DNA of 64,000 nucleotides from Dipetalonema caudispina (GCA_013365325.1 JABVXV010000048.1:1-64000), one strand, 5' to 3'. Counted from the stretch's first letter, positions 38,903 through 49,514 are shown. Numbers and translations are program-made. Notes: generated by a model from the sequence alone, not told the origin.

Positions 38903-39996
38903 ATGTATCAGGCGCTTCCACGATGTTCTACGTCTGGTACATTGACTCGTATATTTCGGGTGTGTAACTTAAGGCGGCGTTATTTGCCAGTATCTGCTGA
39001 AACAACATCAACGGAAATATCGAAAACGAAAGAGGGCGAATTGCAAAAAAAGAGAGATCCAACAATGCTTGAGGTTTTGTTTGCTTACGTAAACACATGA
39101 TATACAGTACACTGTGATAGCTAGGAATTGTAATTTTGAATTTTAGCAAAATGGACCAAAGACTAAAGAAGAAAATGACCGGTAGCTAAAAGATGTTTAG
39201 ATTTTATGAAATGAATGTATGGCTAATAAATATTTTTCGATTAACTCGTTGCAAGGGAGTTGTTACATGTTGCTAGTGGTTAAAAATGAATATGAAAAAA
39301 GCGAATGATATAAAATTTGAAATTGATTAAAGAGGAAGTATTTATTATGTCATCCAACATTGTTCTGAATTTAATGAAGTTTTTTTTCTCTTCAGCCATG
39401 TTTTTTCAGGAAGTCGATATCAAAAGCTTACCGAGAGCGGAAAGGAGACATGTGGAGGAATTTTTAAAGATGAGCGAAACAAGAGCAGTTGCTATGAAAA
39501 AATTGAATTATAAGGTGAGTAGTTAGTCTTTTCTAGTTAAAACTGAAACTTTTCAATAACCTTGATGAATTGTAGTGATTGTTTAATTCCTTTCAAATCA
39601 ATCTAAGAAGATTAGATTTCGGCACATCGCAAGGTAAATTAGAAGTCTGTTTCTTATTAGAATGTTTAAGATTTAGAACCTTTTTGATTTTAATCTATGA
39701 TAGTTTTGACAGTACTCAATTGTTAGTTGTAAACATTAATCATCAGTCACATAGACAGACTTACTCTTCCTCTTGAAAGAAAAAGTGAGGCTGAATTCTA
39801 TAAACAATTTGCTATTTCTAATTCTTTATCATTTCTTGCTCCTATTTTGCAGAATTTGGCAACGTTTCTTATTCTGTTTGGTTTGGCAGTGGGAGTTTAT
39901 ACATATACGTATAGTGGACTTAAACAAGAAACTTTCCTAGAGGAAATTGATGAAGAATTACAAAAAGAATTAGCCGAGAAAGCAGAAGGAAATTGA
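38903..39996 (+). CDS. coa-3: Cytochrome c oxidase assembly factor 3 (COA3/CCDC56 family)
   Basis: Three exons (38903-39073, 39410-39514, 39853-39996) give 139 residues starting MYQALPRCS; an ATG at 38843 would give 159. I prefer 38903 because a TTTGTAG acceptor lies between the two ATGs. The N-terminus is Arg-rich (FRVCNLRRRY), as in a mitochondrial protein. A basic helix (SLPRAERRHVEEFLKM) leads to one membrane segment, FLILFGLAVGVYTYTYS, then GLKQETFLEEIDEEL. The pattern of TM, YxYTxYS, QExFLDExxDE is diagnostic of COA3, an inner-membrane protein that stabilises newly made COX1 in human mitochondria. The C-terminal tail is acidic/helical. No AATAAA is seen between this gene and the next one 267 bases downstream. 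Confidence 0.87.
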
Positions 39997-40263
39997 GCAT
40001 AAATGTGTTTTTGAATATAAGAAAATTTATTGGTTTTTTTATATATCATTTGAACTTTATAAGCTTCGTAAGAAACGTATTTCACAGATACTCGAATATT
40101 CGTGATTTTGATTGCTAATTAGTTGTAATAACATGTTATGAAAAAGTGTAGCATGTACTTTAGCTGTGTATTAAATCACCTATTATACGATGACGTAGTA
40201 TAAAATGTGGTTTTATTTCCATTTTGTTTTTTGTTTTGATTTTTCATGCTTTTTGCCATTAGC

Positions 40264-40660
40264 ATGGCAACATCTGTCGATAGGAACGCTGAAAATACTG
40301 CTGATGTTGAAGGTATTTTTGAATGATCATTTTTATCAAAAAAATTTTAGCAGTTTTGCTTGTCAGTATAAATAAAATTCATTTTGATGTGAATTTCAAT
40401 CACTTTTCTTCTGTTTCACAGTGCGCAAAAATCTCGAAAAATCTCACTACCTCTTACATATTCGCATATTGTTTGGAATGTCCGAATATCCGGGATGTGT
40501 AGTAAGACGGATACCGAATAATGATTGGGATGATTTCATTTGTTCACATTGGAAAAATACAAGGCTTGATAGCAATTATCTGATGAATAGTTTCATCCAT
40601 TTGCTGGAAGGCTTTAGTTTCCAACCAAAATTAGCAATTATTCCTTGGTACTTACTATAA
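40264..40660 (+). CDS. Small unrecognised protein downstream of coa-3
   Basis: Two exons (40264-40312 and 40422-40660) join in phase to about 95 residues. It starts MATSVDRNAENTADVEVRKN and ends QPKLAIIPWYLL. No signal peptide or membrane span is evident. Tryptophan/aspartate-rich centre (RRIPNNDWDDFICSHWKNTR) looks like a folded soluble domain, but I do not recognise it. Both splice sites are good, CATTAG lies one base before the ATG (possible trans-splice site), and AATAAA follows the stop at 187 bases. The short distance to coa-3 on the same strand would fit a nematode operon. A further exon after a weak donor at the codon for the last Trp cannot be excluded. Confidence 0.6.
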
Positions 40661-40846
40661 ACTCTTACAGAACGGGTATAAAAAGACTGTATTTTTCATT
40701 AAGTCCATCATTATTGCGCAATTTGCGTTGAGGCATCGTTCAGTCAAGTATAACTTCACAAATGGCTTCTCGACATTGAATCCCAATGGATGGTAAAAAA
40801 TTAACAATTTGTTAAAAGCCTTTTATTATATGCATAAAATTTTACA

Positions 40847-40852
40847 AATAAA
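40847..40852 (+). promoter_or_regulatory. Polyadenylation signal AATAAA of the small gene after coa-3
   Basis: Canonical hexamer 186 bases past the stop at 40660; the first AATAAA seen downstream of that stop. Confidence 0.45.
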
Positions 40853-41223
40853 AGTTTAAGGATGAATTAACACAACAAGAAAATTTTCTTACAGTTCTTA
40901 GGTCCGCCATCCTCAAAACTATACAATTGATATCCGTAAAAAATAATCTTATTCGTTAGTTATCTTCCAATATCTCCCATAATTACAAGTAGCTTAAAGT
41001 GTCTGCTCCAAGAATAACATTAATTAATCAATTGGCACTTGGCAGATTAGCAACGATTGAAACAAATGAAAATTTGATTTCTTCATATAATAGATTGGGT
41101 AAACAGATCTTATAGGTTTGTTAATTTATCTTCTATATCAATCCTCATGATCCATTTTTCTTCTCCTATCCTTTTCACATTCTTCCGACGAAACTTGTAT
41201 TATACCGGAAGGCGATATTGTTG

Positions 41224-41250
41224 CTCTCTCTCTCTCTCTCTCTCTCTCTT
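41224..41250 (+). repeat. (CT)n microsatellite
   Basis: Perfect CT dinucleotide run of about 13 units in otherwise unremarkable AT-rich DNA. Confidence 0.9.
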
Positions 41251-41769
41251 CCTGTCCATAGTTGATTGTTTCTTCTTTACAATTTATCAGTTTACATTTT
41301 GTATGCTACTTGCAAGCTGTATGACACAAATTGAAATTGTTACATCGTTTTCTCTTATCAATAAATAGGAGCAGTTCCAATAAATGCTATCAGTCCGTAT
41401 CAGATCAGATTTTCAGCGATGATATCTCACATATCAGATATATTTTTCTTCCTAACCTTATAAATTAATCAGTTTTATTGAATTTAACAAGTCACCAAGT
41501 TAAGAATCATTTTGAGGTAATCAGAAAACACCATAAGGATATAGTTCGGATCGGATGGCCAACAAAAAGATCAAATGATGGACATTGAATTGAACATCTG
41601 AGATAATTGGGAAATAAAAAGAGCTTTTTCCTCTTTCATCAATCATTACTTTGATTAAGATCGTGATCGTTTCCCAGCGATCACTGTCCATTAAATTATA
41701 TTCGTAGGAGGAAGGGAATGACAGATTTAAAGATTTAAAACTTCACGCTCTTCCCTTCCTTTTCCCTAG

Positions 41770-43312
41770 GGTTAATCAGAAAGAGAAACTCTGCAACGTT
41801 CACATTCTTAAAAGTAAGCACACTCGGCGGTGTTACAGCTATGTCATAAATCAGTGCCAAATTGAAGGTTTGATCAACAACTATTGATTGATCAGCAGTC
41901 TATATCAACGTAAATTAATATTATTTTCATCTTAATTTGACATAGTTTATAACAGTGGAAAATTTTGAAGATCAGAGACATTATATTCTATCAGAATATT
42001 TTCTATAATCAGAGAATTTCTCTCTTTCCCTCTCTCCCTTTCTACCTTTCAGCTATCAAAAAAAAAGTAACAAGGAGAAAATAAATTCGAATTTACATTT
42101 GAAATTTAACGAATTTTTGTCAGATTAATTGCTTGTAATAATATACTGCGAAGAGTATGATAAACAATGCTATTAAATAGTATTGAACAAAATATAGGTG
42201 CAAGTTGGTAGTGATATATGTCTATAACATTGAAATAAAATTTTGAATTCTATTAATCCATTTATCCATTTTACATAGTATATGAATAGAATTTCTTGGC
42301 TTGGATTAAAGATTTTAGCTTAAATGATAAGTTTCTTATTGCAATTTTATAATGTATAGCATACATACCTGTTCATCTCCAATAGTTAACAGTCCATCTA
42401 ATTTACTTAGCAAGTTCTTTTTTCAATTATTTTTCAGGCCCAATAGATTACAGTTTGAAACTTATCACTCATTATGAGAATAGGCTAAAACAAGAAGTGA
42501 TCATTGATGGAGGAGGAAAAAGGTGAAAGTTTTCTGGATGACTCACTTTGTGACGATTCATAAACAGAATTTCCTCTCGATAACAGATCATGCGAAAATC
42601 CGTTTTGGTGCATATTGCTACGTTTATCTAACTATATGTATTATTCTTGTCAAGCGGTAATTACAAAAAAAAATAAGCCATAACTCCTTTGATCTCGAAG
42701 AAAATTACATGCCTAAATAGGAAAATTAGGCTTGATTGTCTTCTGAAACGATTCAGATCTATATTTTCATTGGGAAAAAATGGTTCTTACGATAGTGATA
42801 AGCATGTCTCAAAAACACCAGAGATATCGCATTTGAAACTCGAAGACGCTTTGATTAGTCTAAAGATTAGATCATTGAGCCTTTAAATTTGGTCCGACGT
42901 GAGGTATATGATAGAAGTGATAATTTTACTAATATCACAGAGGCAATTCTACATTTTAACTGCCAAAGAAGATGTTGTTAGCAAGAGGTTCAGCAAAACA
43001 CTTCCAAATTTATTGTAATTAAATTGTATATGAATAAAGGATTGAAATTTGATAGCAATTCAATGATAATGTAATTCATCGAGATAGTGATTAAAAAAAG
43101 ATAGTTCATATAGTTTTGCTTCATTTTCTCAATCATAGATCAGAATTTGATTGGTCTTCCAATCACTTAATTTCAGGATGAATGTATAATAAGTTTGTTT
43201 AAATAATTGATTTAGTCAATGTTTAAGCATTCCAGATTACAGGCTATACTTCCGGTTATTCAACAGAGAAGCGATGTTTCCTATCCTTTTTGGATGATCG
43301 TTTTCGTCTCTT
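41770..43312 (+). CDS. Candidate three-exon fragment of an unrecognised gene
   Basis: Three stretches have good acceptors and donors and join without a stop: 41770-41813 (enters phase 2, leaves phase 1), 42438-42522 (leaves phase 2) and 43236-43312 (leaves phase 1). The product would include NQKEKLCNVHILKSPIDYSL, KLITHYENRLKQEVIIDGGG and a hydrophobic end (YPFWMIVFVS). No family is recognised and neither the start nor the end is found. The same DNA is also open on the minus strand at 43236-43312, so this is a candidate rather than a gene. About 1.1 kb separates 40661 from the first exon, with no feature except the CT repeat. Confidence 0.25.
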
Positions 43313-43940
43313 GTGAGTACCATTATCATCAGCTATAAACTTTCACTTGGATTTATTCAATCATTAAAATCTTTCATAGTAAAAATTATCGTTGAAAGAG
43401 AAGTCTGAAGTTTACGTTTATAATCTAAAATCAAACTAAAAACTAAAACCTTTAGTAAATTTTTTTTGATAGCACATTTTAAGTGTCAGGCCTAAAGTAC
43501 AGTACTTCATAGTCTTGAATGCAGTACGCTAATAATTATTTTTCAACTGATCATCACATTTATGTTACTGCGAGATCCTTTCTATCTCATTTGTTTTGTT
43601 TGAAATTTAATTATTACTTTAGAATGGCTTTTAAACAATTTTCTATTGATTCATTAAATTTAACATCTAATTCACTTCAAAATTCTAAAAAAAAAAATCC
43701 CACGTCTCTGCAAAACTGAATTTTCGAACTTCCCCGTCTTAAAGAAGGAATAGAAAATGATTTCAAGAGGAACGGTTTCATTATATCTAAACGTTGAATT
43801 TTCACTTGAAATACAATATTATCAAATGCTAAATAAGTCAACGTTTGCTACATTCAAAAAAGTTGACATAAAAATATGTCCCGTAATGATATCAATGATT
43901 CTGACTAAAATTATCAAAAAAGATCGACAAGAATTGTAAA

Positions 43941-43986
43941 AAAAGTGCCGCACTAAAACTAAGAAGAGTTTTAGTGCGGCGCTTTA
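43941..43986 (+). repeat. Strong hairpin, 14-bp perfect stem, followed by CTAG-T
   Basis: GCCGCACTAAAACT (43947-43960), loop AAGAAG, AGTTTTAGTGCGGC (43967-43980): perfectly complementary, extendable by AAAGT/GCTTT with one G-T pair. The stem is far more GC-rich than its surroundings. Six bases beyond the extended stem stands CTAG followed by T. A 3' hairpin, about 10 bases, CTRR, then host T is the signature of a Helitron 3' end. No helicase gene or matching 5' TC end is identified, so a non-autonomous element or an unrelated structured site remain open. Confidence 0.6.
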
Positions 43987-44090
43987 TGTGGCTAGTAGGA
44001 TAACAAAAACGTTCAATTCATTAATGGAAATTTGAAATTTTCTGCAGAATATAACAATTTGCATTACTTCAATTTAATTAATGGTACAAG

Positions 44091-44734
44091 TGTCGCGAAA
44101 TTCAAATAAATATCGTAAAATCTGAGATGATACATGTCTAAATAACTGGAGTAATTTGTGTTTCATTTCTCACTGAACCAAATCATCTTATAAATTGTTT
44201 AGCATAAATCATATTTAGATGATTCTCATCCATACCCATGATAGGATTGCTGTATAATATACTTTTATTGTCTGTGCTTAAGCTAAGATTGTAATACGAC
44301 GTCCTTTGTTATTCAAGCTTATGGCAGGATTACAACAATGTGGTTCTTGTAGACCACTCCTACTTCACATACATATATATATATATGATATCGATCAGAA
44401 GTGAGGGATTAAGCATTCACGAAATTACGATTCACTTCTATAACCTTTTTTAGCTACACTTAGAAGCTTTCATCTATCAGTTAACCCAGTGACTCCTATA
44501 TCAAACCGCCTTCTTTAACTTACCACACCATCTCTAAATCAAATTATAATATCTGCAGGTATTAATTGCTTTGTTACTCAATAAATTCTATATACAACTA
44601 CTACTTGTGATACATAATCAAGAAGATTGTACTAGACGATATATTAGTAGCATTAGGTTGAAATGTAAGGATTTCTTGAACTAACATGTTCCCTGTACAT
44701 TATTATCCGAGCATTCCGATTGATTATTGCTTTC
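44091..44734 (-). mobile_element. Second copy of the LTR at 2053, inverted and diverged
   Basis: Read on the minus strand, this 644-bp block follows the LTR at 2053-2725 over its whole length with scattered substitutions and indels: shared blocks include TATAGAATTTATTGA, TAGGAGTCACTG against CAGGAGTCACTG, GAAGTGAGTGAATCGT against GAAGTGAATCGT, and the ending TTTCGCGACA. ACAAG stands immediately before 44091 and again at 44735-44739, consistent with a 5-bp target-site duplication, although the far end (GAAAGC on the minus strand) does not match the TGTTATGG start of the first copy. No internal retrotransposon coding region adjoins it. Confidence 0.65.
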
Positions 44735-45106
44735 ACAAGCAGTCAATAGATCTCTTTCCAAATATTTTGAAGGCACCGAAAGTTTTACATCCCTAAAGGA
44801 AGGGAATTTATTTGATTAAAAATTCATATTAAATTTGTTTAAATATGATGTAAATTAACATAAGGTAGATGGCACATCATTGAAAGTAATTTGTCAGTGT
44901 AATCAATTCACACAACTATCTAATTGTATTTCTAATATTGTAGCATTCAGTTTATAGCTTATATGTTAAATTGATATTCGCGAATTGATATCTTCTACTT
45001 CATCATAATGATGATAATTTCATAGGTAGGTAAATGAGATTGATATGGTTGATCATAAGTAAAACAGGCAAGTAAAGAGTTGACTAAGCCAACTTCTCTG
45101 ATGAAA

Positions 45107-45112
45107 TTTATT
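45107..45112 (-). promoter_or_regulatory. Polyadenylation signal AATAAA for the exon at 45133
   Basis: On the minus strand AATAAA lies 20 bases beyond the stop codon, supporting a gene end here. Confidence 0.4.
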
Positions 45113-45132
45113 TTAGGTGATTGTGAAACCAT

Positions 45133-45309
45133 TTACTTTTCATTTTTAACCATTATCGGTCTAGTTGTTACATTGATAGCATCTATTTTAAAATAACTGC
45201 TGTTGTCCGGAATCCCACAACGTGGATAATGACGTTCAACATGCTCACGAATCACGCAACAACGATGATTACGTGGTGAGTTCAGTGTATTCTCGATCAC
45301 ATTTACCAT
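45133..45309 (-). CDS. Terminal exon (or complete small gene) of an unrecognised cysteine-containing protein
   Basis: On the minus strand an AAATTCAG acceptor opens a 59-codon frame that begins with ATG and ends in TAA. It reads MVNVIENTLNSPRNHR, CCVIREHVERHYPRCG, IPDNSSYFKIDAINVTTRP, then IMVKNEK-stop. Codon use (CGT, CCA, TGT, GAT) and the lack of low complexity are gene-like, and AATAAA follows at once. The CC-(11)-C spacing and two N-glycosylation sequons (NSS, NVT) hint at an extracellular or redox-active segment, but no signal peptide is seen and I do not recognise the family. Because it starts in phase 0, it may be the last exon of a larger gene or, if trans-spliced at the acceptor, a 58-residue protein. 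It lies about 520 bases after the BTB gene on the same strand. Confidence 0.5.
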   Translation of the reverse strand: MVNVIENTLNSPRNHRCCVIREHVERHYPRCGIPDNSSYFKIDAINVTTRPIMVKNEK

Positions 45310-45829
45310 CTGAATTTCGATAGTAATTATTTAAATTAAAAATTACGACGTTGTGCTTTTCTAGAGTTGGATCAAGTTTTTTTTTATATTTGAACAAAGT
45401 AATCTCAAAAATTGCTCATGCAGACTCGCTAGTTGAAAATGATGAAAATTTATTACTTGTGATTTTTACCACTTCTGATATTATGTTGGGAATCATTCAC
45501 TCAAGATTTCAAGCCAAGAATAATGTTAATTTGCTATGAAGTAAATATGACATCGTAATGGGAAGTGATAAGATATGATAGTGTCAAAGCGTAGCATAAT
45601 AACTTCTAATAATTTGTTAATAGCCCGATCAAGTATGGATACATCTTTGGAATGATTTTTATGTTACAGGTAAAATGGTTTTGAAGTCTATTATAGTGAA
45701 TGTTCCCCGCGTTGTAAATAAACTGTTTGAATAAATGTAATCTATGGATGATTACGATGAAGTGATTGGTCAGATAATGCTGATAATCTTACTGATATTT
45801 GATAGTATCATTGCATTGAAAATTGCAAG

Positions 45830-47425
45830 TTACAAATAGTTATGTAAGTCTATGTATGCTAAATGAAATAATTCATCTACACTTTTTGGTAATCCAATGC
45901 ATTTTTCCCGAATAATTTCACGATCTTTTGATGACAGGAATGGTGTCCGGATACATGAGAAAAGAATTTCAGCTTCGCTATCCGTTCGGATCATTTTCTT
46001 GAGCCAGTGAATCAAACGTTGACTTAGCTCGATTTCGGATGATATGTCAACGTCGCATCTTCATCATTCAAAACCACAAAAGATCACAAATAAATTGATA
46101 AAGTTTTGGAAATTTTTGGATTTATGAGTTTATGAGATAAATTAAATATCAGTTCTTATTTCTGCTCTTAGTCAATTAGAAAGTTCTCATCAGTCTCAAT
46201 GTTTTCTGTTAATGTTAGCCAAGTTATGATAATCGGTAAATTAACTATCAGTTGCTGATAGATCGTTGTGATATAGCAAGATTTGGAGAAGAGTGAGAAC
46301 AGAATAGCATAAAGAAACTGAAAATTTACTTTTTTTAGTGCTCTCAATGATATCAATGATAAGGTAACTAAGAACTCGTTGGCACATCTCTCATTATCAA
46401 AGAATTACCTGCTGTAAAGCATAAACAGCACCGATGCTGGAAGAATGTAGAAGAAAGTGGACGTCGTCACTTCGTTGATATTTTCAGCGGCAGATTCCAC
46501 AAGCGCTGATGCTTCATTAATCCGCAAAAACATGCTCCAGTCAGAAGATGCCAAATTTAAAGCTAATAAAAGATTCGATTGTGGTCCTTTTTCCACTTTT
46601 TCAATCACATGCTGAATATTTCAAGCATGTAGTATTTCAGAAATGATCTTCTGCTTAAAATTTAAAAATTTTGAACTTGACATGTTTTTTCATGAAATGT
46701 TAGCAAACATTGAAGTGCAATCAATCACACATTCATCAGTCATTGGTATCGTTCTTCTTCATTTTATATCATTTTGCTACGAATTGCAAAAATTTCAACA
46801 AACCTCTACGATTAGAGAGATAAATTGATTCATGCGAAAAATTCGTGCCAGTTGTAGCAAATCGGTGAGAATATTATCACCCAGACGTAAATTACGTTTA
46901 TCAACTCCAGCAACAAAATCAGTCAATGCACGTACAGCATCGACGTTATAGCAAGTTAAATCAATCGCTTGTGGTACCTTCTCATGTTTCAACAACTGAA
47001 ATACCAATTATTTCGATAGGATTGATCGATTATTTTCATATATTATCTTAATTAATTTTTGGGAGGAAAACAACTACTAATTGCATGGGTTTTTAATGGG
47101 TAAATATTTAGAATTTCTCAGATTGCAAAAAAAAGAAAAAAACGAAGATATGCGAAAGAAAAATAGACGTGTAACTTTTAGCATTCAAAAATAAACAAAA
47201 CGAATAATTGGAGGAAAAGTAAGTTTGAGTTTCAACAGCGTGTGAAATTACGATTGCATACGGTCGTATTTTCAACATATTATATCTAAAATTAAAAATT
47301 ACCTTAGCGATTTTTTCTGAGCACTTTGCAAAATTCTCTACCTTAATTAAATAGTTACGACGTCTTGTACGTAAGATGATATTATCTGATAATTTGCTTG
47401 AACAAGTTACTACACGCTCCGTCAT
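45830..47425 (-). CDS. BTB-BACK domain protein without Kelch repeats
   Basis: Four minus-strand exons (47425-47303, 46995-46804, 46611-46409, 46058-45830) join in phase to 248 residues. The start MTERVVTCSS leads directly into a BTB-like fold: SDNIILRT, ALTDFVAG, NILTDLLQLARIFRM, and the helix before the BACK region. A BACK-like domain follows (ASALVESAAENINEVTTSTF, then SEIELSQRLIHWLKKM). It stops after the BACK region (VDELFHLAYIDLHNYL), so no Kelch propeller or other substrate domain is present. BTB-BACK proteins generally act as CUL3 ubiquitin ligase adaptors, but the BTB half is short and diverged, so CUL3 binding is uncertain. A possible upstream coding exon lies near 48000-48100 but does not splice in phase with a good donor. 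Confidence 0.65.
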
Positions 47426-48408
47426 ATCACTGTAACTTTATTTACTGATAACAATGAATAATGAGTGAGTTCAAAAAAACATGGAATAAAATTTCGCCTA
47501 GTGACAGCTAATAAAACACTTTATAGAATCAATTATAGAAATAATATATTATGAAGAGATTGTAGGAATTATCATTACTGATAAAGTTTCATAATATCTT
47601 AGGGTTCACTTTTCAAGCCTCAATCAGGTAGGTTTATTTTTCAACCATATATTTTATTTTTATTTATTTATTTATTTTTTTAAACAGTAACAGGTTGTTA
47701 TTTTTATTTTTAAGCACCAAGTATAATAAACTAGCTTATTACTCGTGTAACATTTCTCGTGATAATCAATAAATCAATGAAAAAGAAAGATGATTTAAAT
47801 CTAGAATATTAGAGTAGCGTCAGATTAATGCTTTTGAAAAGTATGTGAGTTTAATAGCCAGGATTTAGTAATTAATGAAACACTGAAATTGTAGTAGTTT
47901 CAAATTAAGCCTATTAGAGTAAATACAATCAGACGATTTGTTTATCACAAAACTTTTAGTAGAAGTTAACATGTAGCAACAAGATTTAGGCATTTCGAAA
48001 TGACAAAAATACAGAAGTCAAACTCGGTAAGCGCAACGTGCGTTTCGGACCGGATATCAACTTCATCCGGTTGCATGTTATCAGCTACTTCTGTTTGCAA
48101 AGATATGAATGATGCATTTTATAAAAAAACACCTTATTTTACGATTCTCATTTATGCAAATTAAATTTAAGTATTCCTAAATTTTTTGAATATGTCTGTT
48201 TGTATATTAACAGCTATCAACGAGATTATCCGTCAGTGTTTGTTGCATTTCATACGTTGTAATTAGTCATGTGCATTGAGTGAAGTTAGTGATCGGTCTT
48301 ATTTTCGATGAAATAATATTTTGAAAAATTTTGACTTTTCCACTTTTAAATTAAGTAAGGCATTTTCTTTTTCAGCTTTTGAAATAGACAAGCAAAAAAT
48401 ACGATAGT
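47426..48408. other. Region between the BTB gene (-) and the first MGSFESK gene (+)
   Basis: Divergent spacer, likely holding the promoters of both neighbours. A less AT-rich patch at 48000-48090 is open on both strands: minus MQPDEVDIRSETHVALTEFD behind a CAAACAG acceptor, plus MTKIQKSNS before a GTAAGC donor. Neither can be tied to a gene. TTTA repeats lie at 47655-47682. Confidence 0.4.
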
Positions 48409-49514
48409 ATGGGTTCATTTGAAAGTAAATCAACTTCGACAAAGAGTCAGATAAAAGTGAAAGGTACAAGAAATCAATGATTTAGTGTACATTGAAATTA
48501 ACTTCTATCCAATTTGCAAGTTTGAAAAAAAATCTTAGCCATCAAAATAATTAATATATGAAAATGATGACAGGAAAGGAAAGTCAACAAAAAAAACTGA
48601 AACCGTTGAATGTTAAACAATCCAGTAGCGAGTCTGCATCACATTCAAAGATGGATCCGATAAATGATCTGAAAATGAAGCAAACCGGTTCCTGGATTAG
48701 CAGGCAGGAGTCCAAACGAAGCAGAGATTTTATGAAATTTTCGCAAACAAAGTTAGGAAAGAAAAAGAATGAATTGTCGACGCATGAAAAACAAGAAAGT
48801 ATTGCAACATTTGAAAATACTTTAGAAAAAAAGCAAAAGAAAAATAAACAAGAAATATATAAAAAAATTTTGAAAAATTACTACTGTTTTGTAATTTACA
48901 GTAGAATTTTTTGAATCATTGAAAAGCAAAGAGAAACACACACACACACACACACAGACATACACACACGCAAAAAGTCTGTAATTTTAAATCTATTCTA
49001 AAAAATAAGACTAAGTCTAACATCAACAAACTGTTCTATAAAGTGAAACAGATATGTCCAGTAGAATAGAATAAGTCTGTTCATTTTTGACTTATATACG
49101 TACTTGAAGTTTAATTCTAAATTAGCTTAAAAATATTGATATGATAAGTAGATCGAGATATAATCATCACTCTCTTCATTTGCAGAATTGACGATTATGA
49201 GGCGTCAGCGAGACAAATCATTGAAGGAAGAACTTTCACGAAGGTTTCTTCTTATCAATGCTACCATCAACACAATCACAATCATTGACAATTGTTTGAT
49301 GTTTGATTATTATGAACTAAAGCATTCTTTTTATAGAATCGAAATTCCTAATCCGATGAAAGCAAAGCCTGAATTGAAGGAACACAGTTTGCAGGATACG
49401 GTAGGAACAGCGAAGTCAAAAGAACGAGCAAATCAGAATCTTGATATGGACAAAGATAATGATGATAACTTAGATAAAACGAAGGAACAATGTATGACGG
49501 ATACAGGAAATTAA
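48409..49514 (+). CDS. Small basic protein with N-myristoylation motif, copy 1 (MGSFESK)
   Basis: Four exons (48409-48463, 48574-48798, 49186-49243, 49337-49514) join in phase to 171 residues. Residues 1-7 are MGSFESK: Gly2, Ser6 and Lys7 form the classic N-myristoyltransferase motif. The rest is very Lys/Ser-rich (SQTKLGKKKNELSTHEKQE, MRRQRDKSLKEELSRR) and probably disordered, ending in an acidic, Asp-rich tail (DMDKDNDDNLDKTKEQCM). A myristate plus polybasic stretch is a common way to bind inner membrane leaflets; this role is inferred. The end of exon 2 is the least sure boundary. A TTTTTCAG acceptor 34 bases before the ATG may be a trans-splice site; AATAAA at 49602 and 49614 follows. A gene beginning MGPFESK lies next on the same strand. 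Confidence 0.6.
48935..48969 (+). repeat. (AC)n microsatellite
   Basis: ACACACAC run in the second intron of the MGSFESK gene, interrupted by ACAGACATAC. Confidence 0.9.

Noticed and set aside
45119..45195. Plus-strand exon DCETIYFSFLTIIGLVV... as the end of the 41.8-43.3 kb candidate
   Set aside because: It is phase-compatible, but it overlaps antisense the much better minus-strand exon 45133-45309.
46168..46356. Extra exon in the BTB gene (FLYAILFSLFSKSCYI...)
   Set aside because: It has an acceptor, but including it breaks phase. Skipping it joins 46409 to 46058 in phase and restores a continuous BACK-like domain.
47108..47302. Extension of the BTB first exon past 47303
   Set aside because: The frame continues as hydrophobic low-complexity sequence, while the GTAATT donor at 47302 joins in phase to the BTB-like exon at 46995.
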